The notes under the pieces: model-generated | The model's input: the letters and a program-made list of their open reading frames with translations, nothing else | What the model was told of the DNA's origin: nothing | The model's database searches: none | Shown here: positions 12,041-23,961 of the stretch, piece by piece | Numbering within the stretch: the first letter of the stretch is position 1 | How the letters are laid out: every line of letters starts with the position of its first letter | Translations under genes and position numbers: made by a program | From: Orobanche coerulescens | Lineage: Eukaryota; Streptophyta; Magnoliopsida; Lamiales; Orobanchaceae | Direction of reading: 5' to 3' | Assembly: GCA_033398695.1 (NCBI GenBank) | Contig: CM065802.1 | Location: 137,502,096 to 137,566,095 of the forward strand | DNA: 64,000 bases

Positions 12041-13723
12041 GATGTCGGTGGTAGGGGCCGTGGCCGTGGTCGTGGCCGTGGACGTGGAAGAGGCGTGGCG
12101 CGGCCGTTTCCATCGGCTTCGAAGGGTCGACCAACCCCGCTTGTCGAATTCGGTGCATCCCGACACCGAGAGTCCGCACGACTGGCCGACGGTCGGGAAT
12201 AACGCGACGTTGGAGTGGTGAATGCACTTCAACAATTAGCTACTCAGATGACTATCTTGGCCCAAACTGTTCAGCTGAATAATCCGAACCCGAACACGGA
12301 TGCCTTACTTCAGAATGTAATTCGTATGCACCCTCCACAGTTTGGCGGTGCCACGGACCCGTTAGGCTGGGAAGACTGGTTAGCGGAATTGGAAAAGATT
12401 TTCGAGGCGGTTGATTGCCCCGAAGTGAGGAAAGTACCGATTGCTCAGTATTTCCTCACCAAGGAGGCCGCTACCTGGTGGAAGGTCATCAAGCCACAAG
12501 ATCGCATTGCCACGTGGGATGAATTTAAGGAACTCTTGGAGGCCGAGTTTTGTCCTTGGCCGGTGCGAGAGAGCCGAATCCGAGCCTTTTTCGAGGCTAA
12601 ACCTCAAGATATTCCTGTATCGCGGGCGATCGTGGAGTACAACCAACAATTGATCCACGTGAAGGATCAAGTGCATACCGAGCGTGATAAGATCCGTTAT
12701 TTTGATATGCGGATGAATTTGGACTTACGGCGGTATATGGCCGGATTTGCTTGTACCACACTGAAAGAGTATCAGGACAGAGCTTTAGCCCATGATATGT
12801 TGAGCCCCGACAATGATACCGTTGAAGAACCGAAGAAGCAGAAAGTCGCGGGAAGTTTTTCTGGCTCTAAAGGTGGCAACTTTCAGAAGTCACAGACGAC
12901 TAGCCGTTTTGCCGGACAGTCGTCACGTTCTAATAAAGGAAAGAGGGGCTACCGTCCTACTCCGGGCACCACAAATCGCACGGTGACTTGCTATAATTGT
13001 GGCCGTCCAGGCCACATCAGTTTGGAATGCAACTTTCCACCATTGAAGTGTCACACGTGCGGACAGATGGGACATAGAGCGGCTTATTGTTCCGAGCCGA
13101 ATCAGACCTTGGACACTCGGGCTTCCGCCCCAGCTGGTCAACCTCAACAGAATTTAGGCAGGGGCCGGGGACAGGGTCAGAATGCTGGAGGGGGGAATTC
13201 TAGCGTCGGTTCGGTACAACCTCGGGTTTATGAGATGCGTCGAACAGACGAGCCCGATGCAGCGGTGGCTTCAGGTACCATCCATGTTTTATCTTATCCA
13301 GTCCGTGTACTCTTTGATACGGGTGCTACACATTCTTTTATATCTTTGGAATGTGTACGCCGTCTGAATATAACTTGTTTAACTGCTTGCGATCCCTTTA
13401 TCGTGAAACTGCCCAGCGGGGATAGGATTGTGGGGAACCGGGAGATTAGAGATTTTCCGGTGAGTATATCCGGTATGGAATGGTTATCGAATTTGATTGT
13501 AGTTGATATAGAGGGCGAGGATGTGATCCTCGGCGAGGATTGGCTTGATAATCATCAAGCGATTATGAACTACCGTACCAAGGTTATCACCATGATGACT
13601 AAAGACGGATCCGAGTACTCATTTTTGGGGCGTAAGTCGGGTCTATCCAAGTTGCTTATCAGTGCCATGAAGACCGTAAAACTTTTGAATAAAGGCAGAC
13701 GGGCTATTGGTGTTATGCCTTGA
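12041..13723 (+). pseudogene. gag: E2 Gag and protease reading frame
   Basis: Gag packages element RNA; the protease would process the polyprotein. The frame starts with an Arg-Gly repeat (12044-12100), has a TAA at 12200-12202, then stays open from 12203 to 13723. The Gag core (MHPPQFGGATDPLGW…, with PIAQYFLTKEAATWW) is followed by two CX2CX4HX4C knuckles at residues 259-272 and 279-292 (counted from 12215) and a protease with LFDTGATHSF, catalytic Asp368. A one-base deletion near 13697 shifts it out of the RT frame compared with the same place in E5. No in-frame ATG precedes the Arg-Gly block. Confidence 0.9.
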
Positions 13724-14316
13724 AAGCGGAAGGAAACGAAATCGATTTCTCTTCGATTCCGGTTGTTAGTGAGTACCGACGTTTTTCGGATGAACTCCGG
13801 GATTCTTGCGATCGAGAGATAGATTTTTCTATGGATTTAGAGCCGGATGCGGCCCCGATTTCTAAAGCACCTTATCGGATGGCACCTTCCGAGATGCAAG
13901 AATTGAAGAATCAGTTGGGAGAACTTCTGGAAAAAGGGTACATCAGACCGAGCGCTTCGCCTTGGGGCGCGCCTGTTCTTTTCGTGAGGAAGAAGGATGG
14001 TTCACTACGTTTGTGCATCGACTACCACGAGCTGAACAAAGTAACCATCAAGAACAAATACCCTCTACCTCGTATAGACGATTTATTTGATCAATTGCAA
14101 GGGGCTGCAATTTTCTCGAAAATTGATTTAAGATCCGGATATTATCAACTTAGGGTGAGGGAGTCCGACGTTCCGAAGACGGCATTTTGGACGAGATACG
14201 GGCATTATGAATTTGTAGTCATGCCTTTTGGGTTGACTAATGCACCGGCAGTGTTCATGCAGTTAATGAATAAGATATTCATCGAGTACCTCGGTGTGTG
14301 TAGTCGTCTTTATTGA
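13720..14316 (+). pseudogene. pol: E2 reverse transcriptase, N-terminal part
   Basis: This frame holds the RT fingers and start of the palm: [46 protein letters not shown] and the first catalytic Asp in [11 protein letters not shown], then [12 protein letters not shown]. Near 14295 a small deletion shifts the frame just before the FIDD motif, which sits in the next segment. Order and residues match Ty3/gypsy RT. Confidence 0.9.
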
Positions 14317-14842
14317 TGACATCTTGATATATTCTCAAGATAAGGAGGAACATGCCCGACACTTGCGTTTGGTTTTAGATATTTTGAGAACCGAGCATCT
14401 CTATGCGAAATTCTCGAAATGCGAATTTTGGTTGGAAGAAGTTATGTTTCTCGGCCATGTGATTTCGGCCGAAGGGGTTCGTGTAGACCCGCAGAAGATT
14501 GAGGCAGTGCTGGATTGGGCACCGCCTAAAAATGTTAAGGAAGTTCGTAGCTTTTTGGGCCTTGCTGGGTATTACCGTCGGTTTGTCGAGGGGTTCTCGA
14601 AACTCGCTCGGCCGCTTACGAAATTACTCCAGAAGACCGAAAAGTATGTTTGGACGGATGAGAGACAACAGAGCTTCGATGAGCTGAAGAGGCGTTTGAC
14701 TTCAGCACCGATTTTAACTTTACCACATGGTAGTGAGGGCTTTGCAGTTTATAGTGATGCTTCGGGTCAAGGTCTGGGCTGTGTACTTATGCAGCATGAT
14801 AAGACGATAGCTTTTGCATCACGACAATTAAAAGCCTTATGA
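14294..14842 (+). pseudogene. pol: E2 RT C-terminal part and start of RNase H
   Basis: The segment opens with [11 protein letters not shown], the RT active-site YXDD equivalent (Asp pair at residues 8-9), then FSKCEFW, FLGHVIS and [19 protein letters not shown] (thumb/connection), then [11 protein letters not shown] of RNase H. An extra A in an A-run near 14830 causes a stop after RQLKAL. The downstream frame resumes at once. Confidence 0.9.
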
Positions 14843-14843
14843 G

Positions 14844-16652
14844 ATGAATTATCCTACTCACGATTTGGAATTGGCCGCAATTGTCTTCGCGCTCAAGATT
14901 TGGCGGCACTATTTGTATGGCTCACCGTGCCGGATTTATACCGATCACAAGAGCCTGAAGTATATTTTCATTCAGAAGGAGCTGAATATGAGACAGAGGC
15001 GTTGGTTAGAATTGATAAAGGATTATGATTTGGAAATTCTTTATCACCCCAGAAAAGCTAATGTCGTTGCGGATGCTTTGAGTCTCAAATCGGCATCTCT
15101 TCAAATGCTCGAGGTTCTTACATCTCAGACGAAAATTCGTCAGGATTTAATTGAGCAATGGATAGAAGTTTGGCTTCAACGAGTACAGGGACAGCTGTGT
15201 ACTCTCGAAATTACTTCGTCTTTAGTTGATGACATCAAAGGGAAGCAGTGGAGTGACCCGATGATTTCTCAACTGAAGGAAGATGTAATTAAAGGTAAAG
15301 CTCCTGGCTTTATGGTTCACGAGGATAGTATTCTGAGATTTCAGGGCAGGCTTTGTGTTCTGAATGATTTAGAGTTGAGGCAGAGAATTCTCCGAGAAGC
15401 TCATGCTACGCCTTACTCAATCCACCCCGGGACGAGCAAGATGTACAAAGATTTGAAGTGCAATTTTTGGTGGAATAATATGAAGAAGGATGTTACGGAG
15501 TTTGTACTACGGTGCTTGACGTGTCAACAAGTCAAGATCGAACATCAACGACCAGCGGGGTTGTTGAAACCGCTTCCCATTCCCGAGTGGAAGTGGGAAG
15601 ATATCTCTATGGATTTCATCACTGGCATGCCGAGGACTCGAGCCGGAATGAATATGATTTGGGTAATTGTCGATCGGTTGACTAAGTCAGCTCACTTCTT
15701 GGGTATTAAGGATACTTGGGGACCGGATAGACTGGCTCGAACCTTTATTGCTGAGATCGTGAGATTACACGGTGCCCCCAAGACCATTGTTTCTGATCGG
15801 GACGGCCGTTTCGTATCGCACTTTTGGCAAGCCGTTCATCAGGCTTTGGGCACTGAGTTGAGATTGAGCACTTCTTTTCATCCTCAGTCGGATGGACAAA
15901 CAGAGAGGACGATTCAGACATTGGAAGATATGTTACGGGCTTGTGCCTTAGACTGGAGTAATGATTGGGAGCTTCACTTGCCGTTGATCGAGTTTGCTTA
16001 TAATAATAGTTGGCATGCGTCGATCAAAATGGCACCCTTCGAGGCACTTTACGGTAGACGATGTAGGTCCCCATTGTGTTGGGACGAGGCTTCCGAGCTA
16101 GTTGGAACGGAGCCGGATATGTTGATGGAGACTAAGGAAAAGATTTCTGTTATCCGAGATCGATTGCTAACCGCCCAGAGTCGTCAGAAATCTTATGCTG
16201 ATATTCGTCGTCGACCTTTGGAGTTTGAAGTGGGGGATCATGTCTTACTCAAGGTGTCGCCGACCCGTGGAGTTTTCCGCTTCAGGAAAAAGGGGAAACT
16301 TAGTCCGAGGTATATCGGACCTTTCGAGATTTTGGACAGAGTTGGAGATTTAGCTTATCGCTTGGCGTTGCCTCCAGCTTTGAGTCACGTCCATAGAGTT
16401 TTTCATGTGTCTCAGTTGAGAAAGTACGTGCCGGATCCGAGCCACATCATCGACTACAGTGAGGTTAACGTAGCCGAGCATATTACCTTTCCGGAGAGAC
16501 CCGTGAAGATCCTTGAGCGTCGCGAGAAACGACTCCGGCATAAAACCATTCCACTGGTTAAAGTGCAATGGTCGAGGCATGGAGTCGAGGAGGCAACTTG
16601 GGAGACGGAAGAGAAGATGCGGGTGGAATACCCCGAACTATTTATTTCTTAA
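14844..16652 (+). CDS. pol: E2 RNase H end, integrase and chromodomain
   Basis: The 602-residue open frame is the largest in the window. Residues 1-80 finish RNase H ([33 protein letters not shown]). An HHCC zinc site spans roughly 186-233 ([18 protein letters not shown]…RCLTCQQVK). The integrase triad is Asp257 (SMDFI), Asp318 (VSDRDGRF), Glu354 (DGQTERTIQ), giving D-X60-D-X35-E. The last ~70 residues ([14 protein letters not shown]…[13 protein letters not shown]) are a chromodomain of the Tekay/Del group, which targets insertion to heterochromatin. The start codon is only nominal, because this is the 3' part of pol. Confidence 0.93.
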   Translation: MNYPTHDLELAAIVFALKIWRHYLYGSPCRIYTDHKSLKYIFIQKELNMRQRRWLELIKDYDLEILYHPRKANVVADALSLKSASLQMLEVLTSQTKIRQDLIEQWIEVWLQRVQGQLCTLEITSSLVDDIKGKQWSDPMISQLKEDVIKGKAPGFMVHEDSILRFQGRLCVLNDLELRQRILREAHATPYSIHPGTSKMYKDLKCNFWWNNMKKDVTEFVLRCLTCQQVKIEHQRPAGLLKPLPIPEWKWEDISMDFITGMPRTRAGMNMIWVIVDRLTKSAHFLGIKDTWGPDRLARTFIAEIVRLHGAPKTIVSDRDGRFVSHFWQAVHQALGTELRLSTSFHPQSDGQTERTIQTLEDMLRACALDWSNDWELHLPLIEFAYNNSWHASIKMAPFEALYGRRCRSPLCWDEASELVGTEPDMLMETKEKISVIRDRLLTAQSRQKSYADIRRRPLEFEVGDHVLLKVSPTRGVFRFRKKGKLSPRYIGPFEILDRVGDLAYRLALPPALSHVHRVFHVSQLRKYVPDPSHIIDYSEVNVAEHITFPERPVKILERREKRLRHKTIPLVKVQWSRHGVEEATWETEEKMRVEYPELFIS

Positions 16653-16675
16653 GTTTCGGGACGAAACTTCTTTTT

Positions 16676-16687
16676 AGAGGGGGAGAA
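16676..16687 (+). other. E2 polypurine tract
   Basis: AGAGGGGGAGAA directly precedes the 3' LTR. A short inverted repeat AAGTTTCGGGACGAAACTT lies just upstream (16651-16669). Confidence 0.85.
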
Positions 16688-18650
16688 TGTAATACCCGTA
16701 CTTTTATTGACTGTTTGACTCTGTCATCCTCCTTATTTTGCCGCTCTGTAAATGCTTGGAGATGTTGTTAATATTGTTATTGAGTTTCGTATCTCGTTTG
16801 GTTTTTGATCATGTCGTTTAGACCTTGCGGAAATGTTCTGGGCCAGAAATATAACGCACGCTAGGCCTAGGCTAACGCACGCTAATTCTGCTTGATTAGC
16901 GCACGCTAGCTTTGGGGCCGTAGCGCGCGCTAAGAGGATCAGTCAGGTCAGAACCAGTATTTCGAACTGCTCTCTGGACTGGCGTATTAACGCACGCTAG
17001 GAGTTGTTAGCGCACGCTATTCGTGGTTAGTAGAGCACGCTAACATCCGTCCGTAGCGCACGCTACCGGGCTGGTCAGCAGAGGCAGTGAAGTTGCCAGG
17101 TTTTCTGGAATATCAGGTAGCGTACGCTAGGTTTCGGCTAGCGCACGCTAAAGCTATTGCATAACGCACGCTGAATCATAGAGCTAGCGCACGCTAAGTT
17201 GGAGCAGGCAGACGGTGAGTTACGACTCAGATCGAATGCCACATTTTGACTAGCACACGCTAGAGGCGGACGATTAGCGCACGCTATCGGAGCTGCGAAG
17301 CCACCGGACTATCCGGTGACTTCGCTAGCGCACGCTAATGAAGGAGGTGTAGCGTGCGCTAGATCGCGTATATAAATATGACAGTTGACTTCCATTTCGT
17401 CATTTCTCACCTACTTCACTCCTTTTCGACGGAAATCTCTCGGGAGAGACGATCTTGGGCGATTGGAAGCAATCTTCCTTCTAACAACAACATACTTGGT
17501 TGGAGAACAAGGATTTCTCAACATCTAATTCCTCCTAACGTCCGAATCAAGGTAAAAATCCTTAGAACCCTACTTTTTGGGAATTTTGGGGTTTTTCGTA
17601 GATTCGTCCGATTTATCCGTTTGGAAGCTTGAGGACCTTGAGATTATGATGTATCTATACCGTATGCATGCTTTTCCTACGATTTTATGGTTTGGGTTGT
17701 ACCGTTTTCGGACTTGTGAGATTTTGGACGATTTTTCCAACCTCTAGTCGATTATCCGTACATCCTTACGAATCGTAGACGGGTTTCGGGGGTTTCTTCG
17801 TGTAATTTGAATATGGATAATTGATTATCATATTCCTTGCGAATCGTTTAGGTGCCGGAAGGGCGTGCTTGGACCTACCGATCTCATACCCCTTTTTCCG
17901 TTCGTTTTCTCGATGTCTCAAAGGCAAGTATATAATTATGATTGTACGTTCTAGAATTTGAAAGTAAGAAGTATTGATGGCATGATATGAACGAACCGTT
18001 TCTACGGCATTCATATATGTATTGTTGGCATGTAATGAACGAACCGTTTTGACGGCATTCCTACATGTAACGGCGTATGATATGAACGAACCGTTTCTAC
18101 GGCATTCATATACGTCTTGATGTGGTACGATGAGATTTAGTTATTCCGGAATGCTAGTCTTGAATTGATGAATTGACGGTTACATTTACTTTATTGACGA
18201 GAAGTATTGTGTTTCATACTTGATATTCTTGCACTAGCTATTCGACGCTAACCCTTATGGGGAAATACGTTTATGTATTTCAGTTCCGGAGAGCGGACGG
18301 GCGGTATCGGGTCGGCATGAAGATGGTGGGCAAGTGTGATCTTGTGTATTTCTTCCAGTTATGTTTGGAGTTTCCCATTCGGTGTTGTTGTCTTGGATTG
18401 GCTATTGAATACTCGAGTATTGTTTTCAGTTTTCCTTGATGTTCATGCATGTGTTTGCCGAAGTATTGATTCGAGTTGTGATGTTTGTGAATACATTGGT
18501 TATGTTTTGAATACCTTTGTATTGTTTTTCATCCCATTGTGTGTAGACCTTATCGGTCAAAATTTATGGTTCCGCGTATGTTTAGCCTTGTGGGTCCCAC
18601 GGCGGGGCTTACGGCGCTGTAATATCCCTGAATAACTCGGGGGTGTTACA
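16688..18650 (+). repeat. E2 3' LTR
   Basis: Runs TGTAATACCCG to GGGGGTGTTACA (1963 bp). It holds the palindrome array at 16852-17362, TATAAATA at 17371, AAG|GTAAAAATC at 17552, AAG|GCAAGTATA at about 17924, three GAACGAACCGTTT repeats near 17986-18115, and TTTCAG at 18283. It keeps the donor and acceptor that have decayed in the 5' LTR. Confidence 0.93.
16852..17362. repeat. Palindrome cassette TTAGCGCACGCTAA in E2 3' LTR
   Basis: Sixteen or so motifs match the 5' LTR array unit by unit. Differences are single bases within motifs (for example AGAGCACGC at about 17032) and short indels in the spacers. Confidence 0.92.
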
Positions 18651-19064
18651 AAAATAACAACGAGGGCGGACCACAACCAAACCCTCTCGATTCCACAAAA
18701 CTATGAAAATATACCATGAATCCGTAGGAAAACTAATGATATCAACAAGATTAATCATATTCATCATGAATCCACCAACAAAACGAAACGAATCGGAAGA
18801 AAATCCCAAAACCCCCAAATTAATCGAAAATAGGGTTCTAGAGATATTACCTTTGGAGATTCAAGTACTAAGATCCGTGGAACACGCATTAGATTGATAA
18901 TCCGGGCCTCACAACCGAAGGATAATGATGAAAATCAACCCCCGAATGAAGAATGCTTGAGAAGTTCTCCCCCCCTTAGACCTCTCTCTCTCGCGCAGGT
19001 GATGAATGGAGGAGAAATGGCCGATCTCGTCTAATAAGGACGAGATTGCACAGTTGACCGCTTG

Positions 19065-19334
19065 GTGTGCCGCGGCACAGGCCAAAAAATTACTCCCAGG
19101 TTTCGGCAGTGTGCCGCGGCACAGCCTGCGTGTACCGCGGCACCCGGTACAGTCGGGTTTTGGTCGCAGATGTCATACGAGTGTGCCGCGGCACCGGACA
19201 AGTGTGCCACGGCGCTGGCTTGGCACTGTGCCGCGGCACCGGATGGGTGTGCCGCGGCACACAGTACAGTTCACTCGACCAACAAATGAAGAAATTTGTG
19301 TGCCGCGGCGCACACACCTTGTGCCGCGGCCCAC
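19065..19334. repeat. Palindrome cassette GTGCCGCGGCAC in E1 5' LTR
   Basis: About nine motifs are present. Relative to 4247-4538 one ~21-bp unit is missing near the start, and single-base CpG changes differ between the two LTRs, showing unit loss after or at insertion. Confidence 0.88.
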
Positions 19335-21791
19335 ACCCCCTTTGGGTCCCAAAATGATAAAATGATCCGGAAAGAGAATAAAAACGATAGGAATCAATAT
19401 TTGGGAACCAATAACACGAAATGGATCCACGGCTACCCCGAAACGACGGTTCCGCACAACAATAATGAGAATACAGTTCAACAATTGACAGGAAGGACAC
19501 ACTGAAAGGTACACGAGGGTCACTACGATCGAGAAATACACCAAAAATGAAAATACAAGGGAAAGAAAAAATGCGGATATTACATTTTCCACTAGAGTAT
19601 TGTTGTCCGTTGGGACTGAACTGTGTTGATCCTTCGTTTAGGAACCGTCGTTTTCCACCCGGACCGTTCGTAGTCGTGTTTCACTTCCGTTTCTTCAAGA
19701 ATGTCTCAAAGGCAAGTACTTTACATTTGTTTACATGTTCTAGTATTTGAATTATGGCTGTATCGTGGTTGTTGTGGATGGTTATATGTATGTTCACCTA
19801 GGGATGGTCCGACGGGGCCTCTAGGGATACGTATTGCCGTGAGTGTGTGTATCGTAAACTGTGGTTAGCCACCCAGGGATGTCCGACGGGGCTCTGCGGG
19901 GTACGGTGGCCGTGAGTCTCGTGCCAACGGTTAACTTTGAATTGTGATTTGTTGGAGATAATGTGTTTTGAGATTGTACATCATAAATATTCCGGAATAT
20001 AAAATGTTTTCTAAAATGACTTTTTGGCGCATATATTCATATGATTAGAATGTAGTTCAAATGGATTGTACTTGCACTAGCAGTTGTCGCTAACCCCTTA
20101 AATGGGGGAAATACTTTTTGTATTTTAGGTATTGATCATGGGGACAAGCGAGTACCCGAGCCGTATGAGGATGATGGGCAAGCATGATATTGTCCAGAAG
20201 TTGATTATTGGTGTCTTGTCAGTCGAATTGTTATTGATGTCTGATTTTGGGATTCTGTATTATAAAATTTGTTTAAGTACTCGAGTACTTCCGATTTGAA
20301 TTTGTTAATGTTGTGTTCCCGTTTTGGGATAATGGTTTTGATGTCAGAATTTTATTTGTCGGTTATAGTCTTTTATTTAGCTTTTCGTTTTATTTATGAT
20401 GGTTTGTCGTTGTCGAATGTCTTGTTTGGTACGTTAGCCTGGTGGATTCCACAGTGTGGGGTCCACGGCGCTGTAATATGCCCTGAATGTCTTGGGGGTG
20501 TTACATTATCGGCTTAAACTGGCATATCGTAGCCGACGATAGGTATGTCAGTCGAATTACATTTTAACAAAAAAAAAAAAAACTTACCCGATGGCTTGTG
20601 CAATTATGGTCGGCCAAACTTCCTTTTTAACTTTTTTTCCGATTTTGAAATCTCCAAACATTGTATTTTTGAACCTATATATTCAATATGCACAGTACAA
20701 TATAAACCGACCATAAAAAAATATATCCACAATCATTGTATATCTATGTACCAAAATAATATATACACAAACGTTACAAAAGCTACACCAACATTACAAA
20801 AACTACACCAACATCCAAAAAAATATACAAATATCAACAAACCACATATTAACATCAATAAATTACAACATACACCAACATTAACAAACACAAGTCTAAA
20901 GAAATAAATACTTAACATTAATATATTTATATACCAAAAGTTCTACAAACACAACTAAAATCCATCTAAATTAGTCAAATTTTTAAAGATAGAAGAAGGA
21001 TTACTACCATCTTACATATCATCGTCCCAAGTCTGTGAGGAAGAGGTGGGAGTTTGTAAATAGAAGAACAAAGGTGGTGGTGGAAGAGGTGCCTGAAGTC
21101 CCGAATGAATCACGGTCCGAGTCAATACTGTATCCTAGCCTGATGCTCGGACATCATGGTCTGTTACTGAGGTAGCAAGTCTTGTTGAACTTTTCTTTGC
21201 TCCTCTGGAGTTTTCTTGAACTTCTTATGAACTTTCCTTTACTCCTCAGCTCGAAGCTCTCTCTCAATCATCAATTGCTCCTCTAGAAAGGCCTTTCGAG
21301 TGTCACCCCATTGACTGCTTCGAAATCCTTGTGATGATTAAAGAAGTTGTTTCCTCTATAGTTAATGTTGACTTCCTTTTTGTTAAACGATCTGTGAATC
21401 GTGCCACCCATATTGTTGCTAGGAGCTCGTTTTTGAGTCAGGTTGTGGCGAGTGACATGTCACTCCTCCAATTTTCCTTGTTTATATTCTTCTGTCTGGT
21501 TTAATGCATTGATCCTTAAAAAAAAAGTTCCATAAAATATAGAAACTTTTTTCTTTTGATTTGTATGAAACTGTATACCATTCGTCCCCTATATGTTGTT
21601 TCTCATATTTTTGGGATTTAAAATTCAACGGGTCTATTACCTTGAGGACCCTGCAGGAGACGTCACTCTCATTGAAGCTCCTCTTACGCTAACAATTACA
21701 TTTAGATCCAAATTCTACTTTTATACTTGACCAACTTAATTAAATTCTTTTAAATGTTCTTCTCCAAACAAGCCCTTATTTTATTTTTGGA

Positions 21792-22495
21792 CATTTAGGT
21801 CCATTTTGAGAAAAATAAAAATAAAAAATATTCATTTTTATTTATTTTTTCTGTTTTTATTTCGTGTTAATGAAAATATGTTCTTTTTTATTTATTTTCT
21901 TATATTTTTATTTTTGGTTAATAAAAGGTTTAAAAACACAATATTTAAAATAAAAAATAAAAATGGTAAAACTACTTTTTTTATTTTATTTATTTCTGTA
22001 TTTATTTTCTGTGAGTAATTTTTTTTTAAAAAATAGGTCATTTTTAATGAAAAAGAAAATGAAAGAACTATTCTTTAGTTATTTATTTGTTCGCCTTTTA
22101 TTTCGTGTTAATAAAAATAAATTCTTTTTTATTTATTTTTTATATTTTTATTTTGGGTTAATAAAAGTTTTTAAAAACAGACTACTTAAAATAAAAATAA
22201 AAACGGTAAAACTATTTTTTATTTTTTTATTTCTATCAATAATTATTTTTTAAAAAGAGATCATTTTAAAAGAAAGAGAAAAAGAAAAACAAAAAAATAT
22301 TCTTATTTATTTATTTTTTCTGTTTTTATTTTGTGTTAATAAAAATATACTTTTTATTTATTTATTTTTTATGTTTCTGTTTTCGGTTAACACAAATTCT
22401 TAAAATAGACTATTTAAAACAAAAACAAAAATGGCAAAACTATTTTTTATTTTATTTATTGTCTGTAAATAATTTCTTTAGAAAAACAGGTCATT
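21792..22495. repeat. Three AT-rich ~230-bp submonomers inside the unit
   Basis: Three consecutive segments starting near 21812, 22041 and 22263 share the order CATTTT, A-rich, T-rich with GTGTTAATAA, A-rich, giving a period of about 220-230 bp. The block recurs near 44580-45280 and 48332-49035. Long open frames here are lysine/phenylalanine/isoleucine runs caused by base composition, not genes. A matrix-attachment or nucleosome-excluding role is conceivable but not shown. Confidence 0.7.
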
Positions 22496-23961
22496 TTATA
22501 GGTTGTTTGGCCTCAATCAAAATCCAATATTTGAATGGGATAAAAATATTTTTTTTTAATTTTTAATCTGCAAAAAGTCAAATTCGTGAGCTCAAATGTA
22601 ATTACAAAATAGCTAATGAGATATCCAGATGTTATTGTGTATTTAAAAAAATCCAAATGTAATTGAAACATGTAACACGGGTGAAGATGTAATCCACCCG
22701 ATTTCAACTCATGCAATTCCTTGAGCCTCGTTTCCCGGTATTACCAGACGTGAGACCTTGTGGAACTCAAGGTTAATATCTCATGAAATTCGTACGATAC
22801 CATAAACAAAGGATTATTTAACAAATTGTGCATATATCCAACAAAATTCAGGTAAAATTACATGAACTATCACTGTTGTTTGCCTTATTACAAAACAAAA
22901 ATTCAATTATCTTTCAAAATCAATTCCTCTTAATATTCTCACTCTACCTAACAAATCTCCATAAATGATAATTTATAATCAATTTAATACATGTCAAAAA
23001 GTTAGATATTTATTTTCCAAGTCATTTTTTATTGTCCAATCAAATCTCACATAATTACACACCACTTCTTAATTTTACATAATAATTAATTATTTTTAAC
23101 TCATCGTATTCGTCATTTAAATTGATTTGGAACAAATTCTATAGATGAAGCTCTTATTATAATTATGAAATTTAAAAATAGTAATTATTCCTTATCTTTG
23201 GAATAAGATAAGGAATGAGGATAACACAATTATTACACATCATTCCTTATCATATATTGGGAATAAGACACATATCGTTGTATTCAATGCTTAATTTTGG
23301 TAATTAATATATTTTAATAAGATTGATATTGAATCTAAGATATTTTGGATAATTATATTTTGGTAATAAAATATTTTGGTAAGCAAGGCATCAAGTTTGT
23401 ATATTGTCAATGATCAAATATATATATAGATATTTATTTTTTTGATAAAGTAACAATTACAATTGAAGGATACTTTAATATTTTGTAATAAGATTGGTAT
23501 TTAATTTCTAATTTAATTCTAATTAATTAATAACTTATCAAGTATAACATAGAATTACTAAACTTTTACCTTTTTAGTTTTCTATACGATTAATCGGTTA
23601 ATCACTTAATAATTAATTTAAATATTATATATTCATAACAAAGAATTTCAAAAAGAACAATCATAATAATAAATTTTGCAACATTCGGATAAATATATAA
23701 TAAATTTATAAAAATTATAAAATAATATCCTCAATTTCATGCATACATTCAAATTCTCAACCATTAATAGTGAACTGTGTCAAATCATCCAACTCCGTAA
23801 TGGAAGTAGTAAAAATTATGCATTTATATGCAACAACTGTAAAATTGAGTAAATTGTATATCTCCGAGAAGCCTCCGTTAGTGGAAGAGATAATAAAGTT
23901 GGACTGAGCATCATCAACATGCTAACAACGAAGGTAGTCCATTTCTTTTTTACAATCAGCT

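Larger units (their letters stand above)
9847..18650 (+). mobile_element. E2: near-complete Tekay-type chromovirus
   Basis: This is an 8.8-kb Ty3/gypsy element with two ~1.96-kb LTRs and an exact AAAAT target duplication (9842-9846, 18651-18655). In order it has primer site, gag, protease, RT, RNase H, integrase, chromodomain and polypurine tract. The LTRs are very similar, so it is young, in line with its position at the top of the stack. Gag-pol is interrupted by one in-frame stop and three small frameshifts. Confidence 0.95.
2801..19584 (-). mobile_element. E1: deleted Ty3/gypsy LTR retrotransposon inside E0
   Basis: Two LTRs (2801-4787 and 8810-19584, the latter split by E2) flank a 4.0-kb internal region. 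The target duplication TTTTC is exact at 2796-2800 and 19585-19589. Strand is set by the primer site at 8793-8804 and the purine tract beside 4787. Only a protease remnant is recognisable inside; gag, RT, RNase H and integrase are missing or unrecognisable. It must be a non-autonomous derivative. Confidence 0.9.
8810..19584 (-). repeat. E1 5' LTR, split by E2
   Basis: Segments 8810-9846 and 18656-19584 together give about 1966 bp and match the 3' LTR 2801-4787 closely. The insertion point is marked by AAAAT on both sides of E2. Its palindrome array at 19065-19334 has one fewer unit than the partner LTR. Confidence 0.9.
1660..20505 (+). mobile_element. E0: solo LTR of a Ty3/gypsy element, split by E1
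   Basis: It starts TGTAATATCCG at 1660 and ends GGTGTTACA at 20505. Flanks are TTATT (1655-1659) and TTATC (20506-20510), and the uninterrupted sequence occurs in unit 3. With E1 removed only about 2057 bp remain, the length of one LTR, with no primer site or coding region, so it is a solo LTR left by LTR-LTR recombination. Visible parts are the palindrome array at 2194-2356, AAG|GTAA at 2557, AAG|GCAAGT at 19712 and an acceptor-like TTTTAG|GT near 20127. Confidence 0.88.
1..21333. repeat. Tandem 3.75-kb unit, copy 1 (partial, interrupted)
   Basis: Position 1 aligns with 22599, 45381 and 49136, and the similarity runs for kilobases. With E0 (1660-20505) removed, the distance from position 1 to the equivalent point in the next copy is about 3.75 kb. 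The unit ends at 21333, where the CACTA-derived part stops and AT-rich flank DNA of the next unit begins. It is non-coding apart from the CACTA terminus at 1361-1659 and 20506-21333. Confidence 0.88.

Noticed and set aside
20545..20907. 120-codon plus-strand frame with Thr-Asn-Ile repeats
   Set aside because: It lies in the A/C-rich ACACCAACAT stretch of the CACTA end and is repeated in other units; low complexity with no family.
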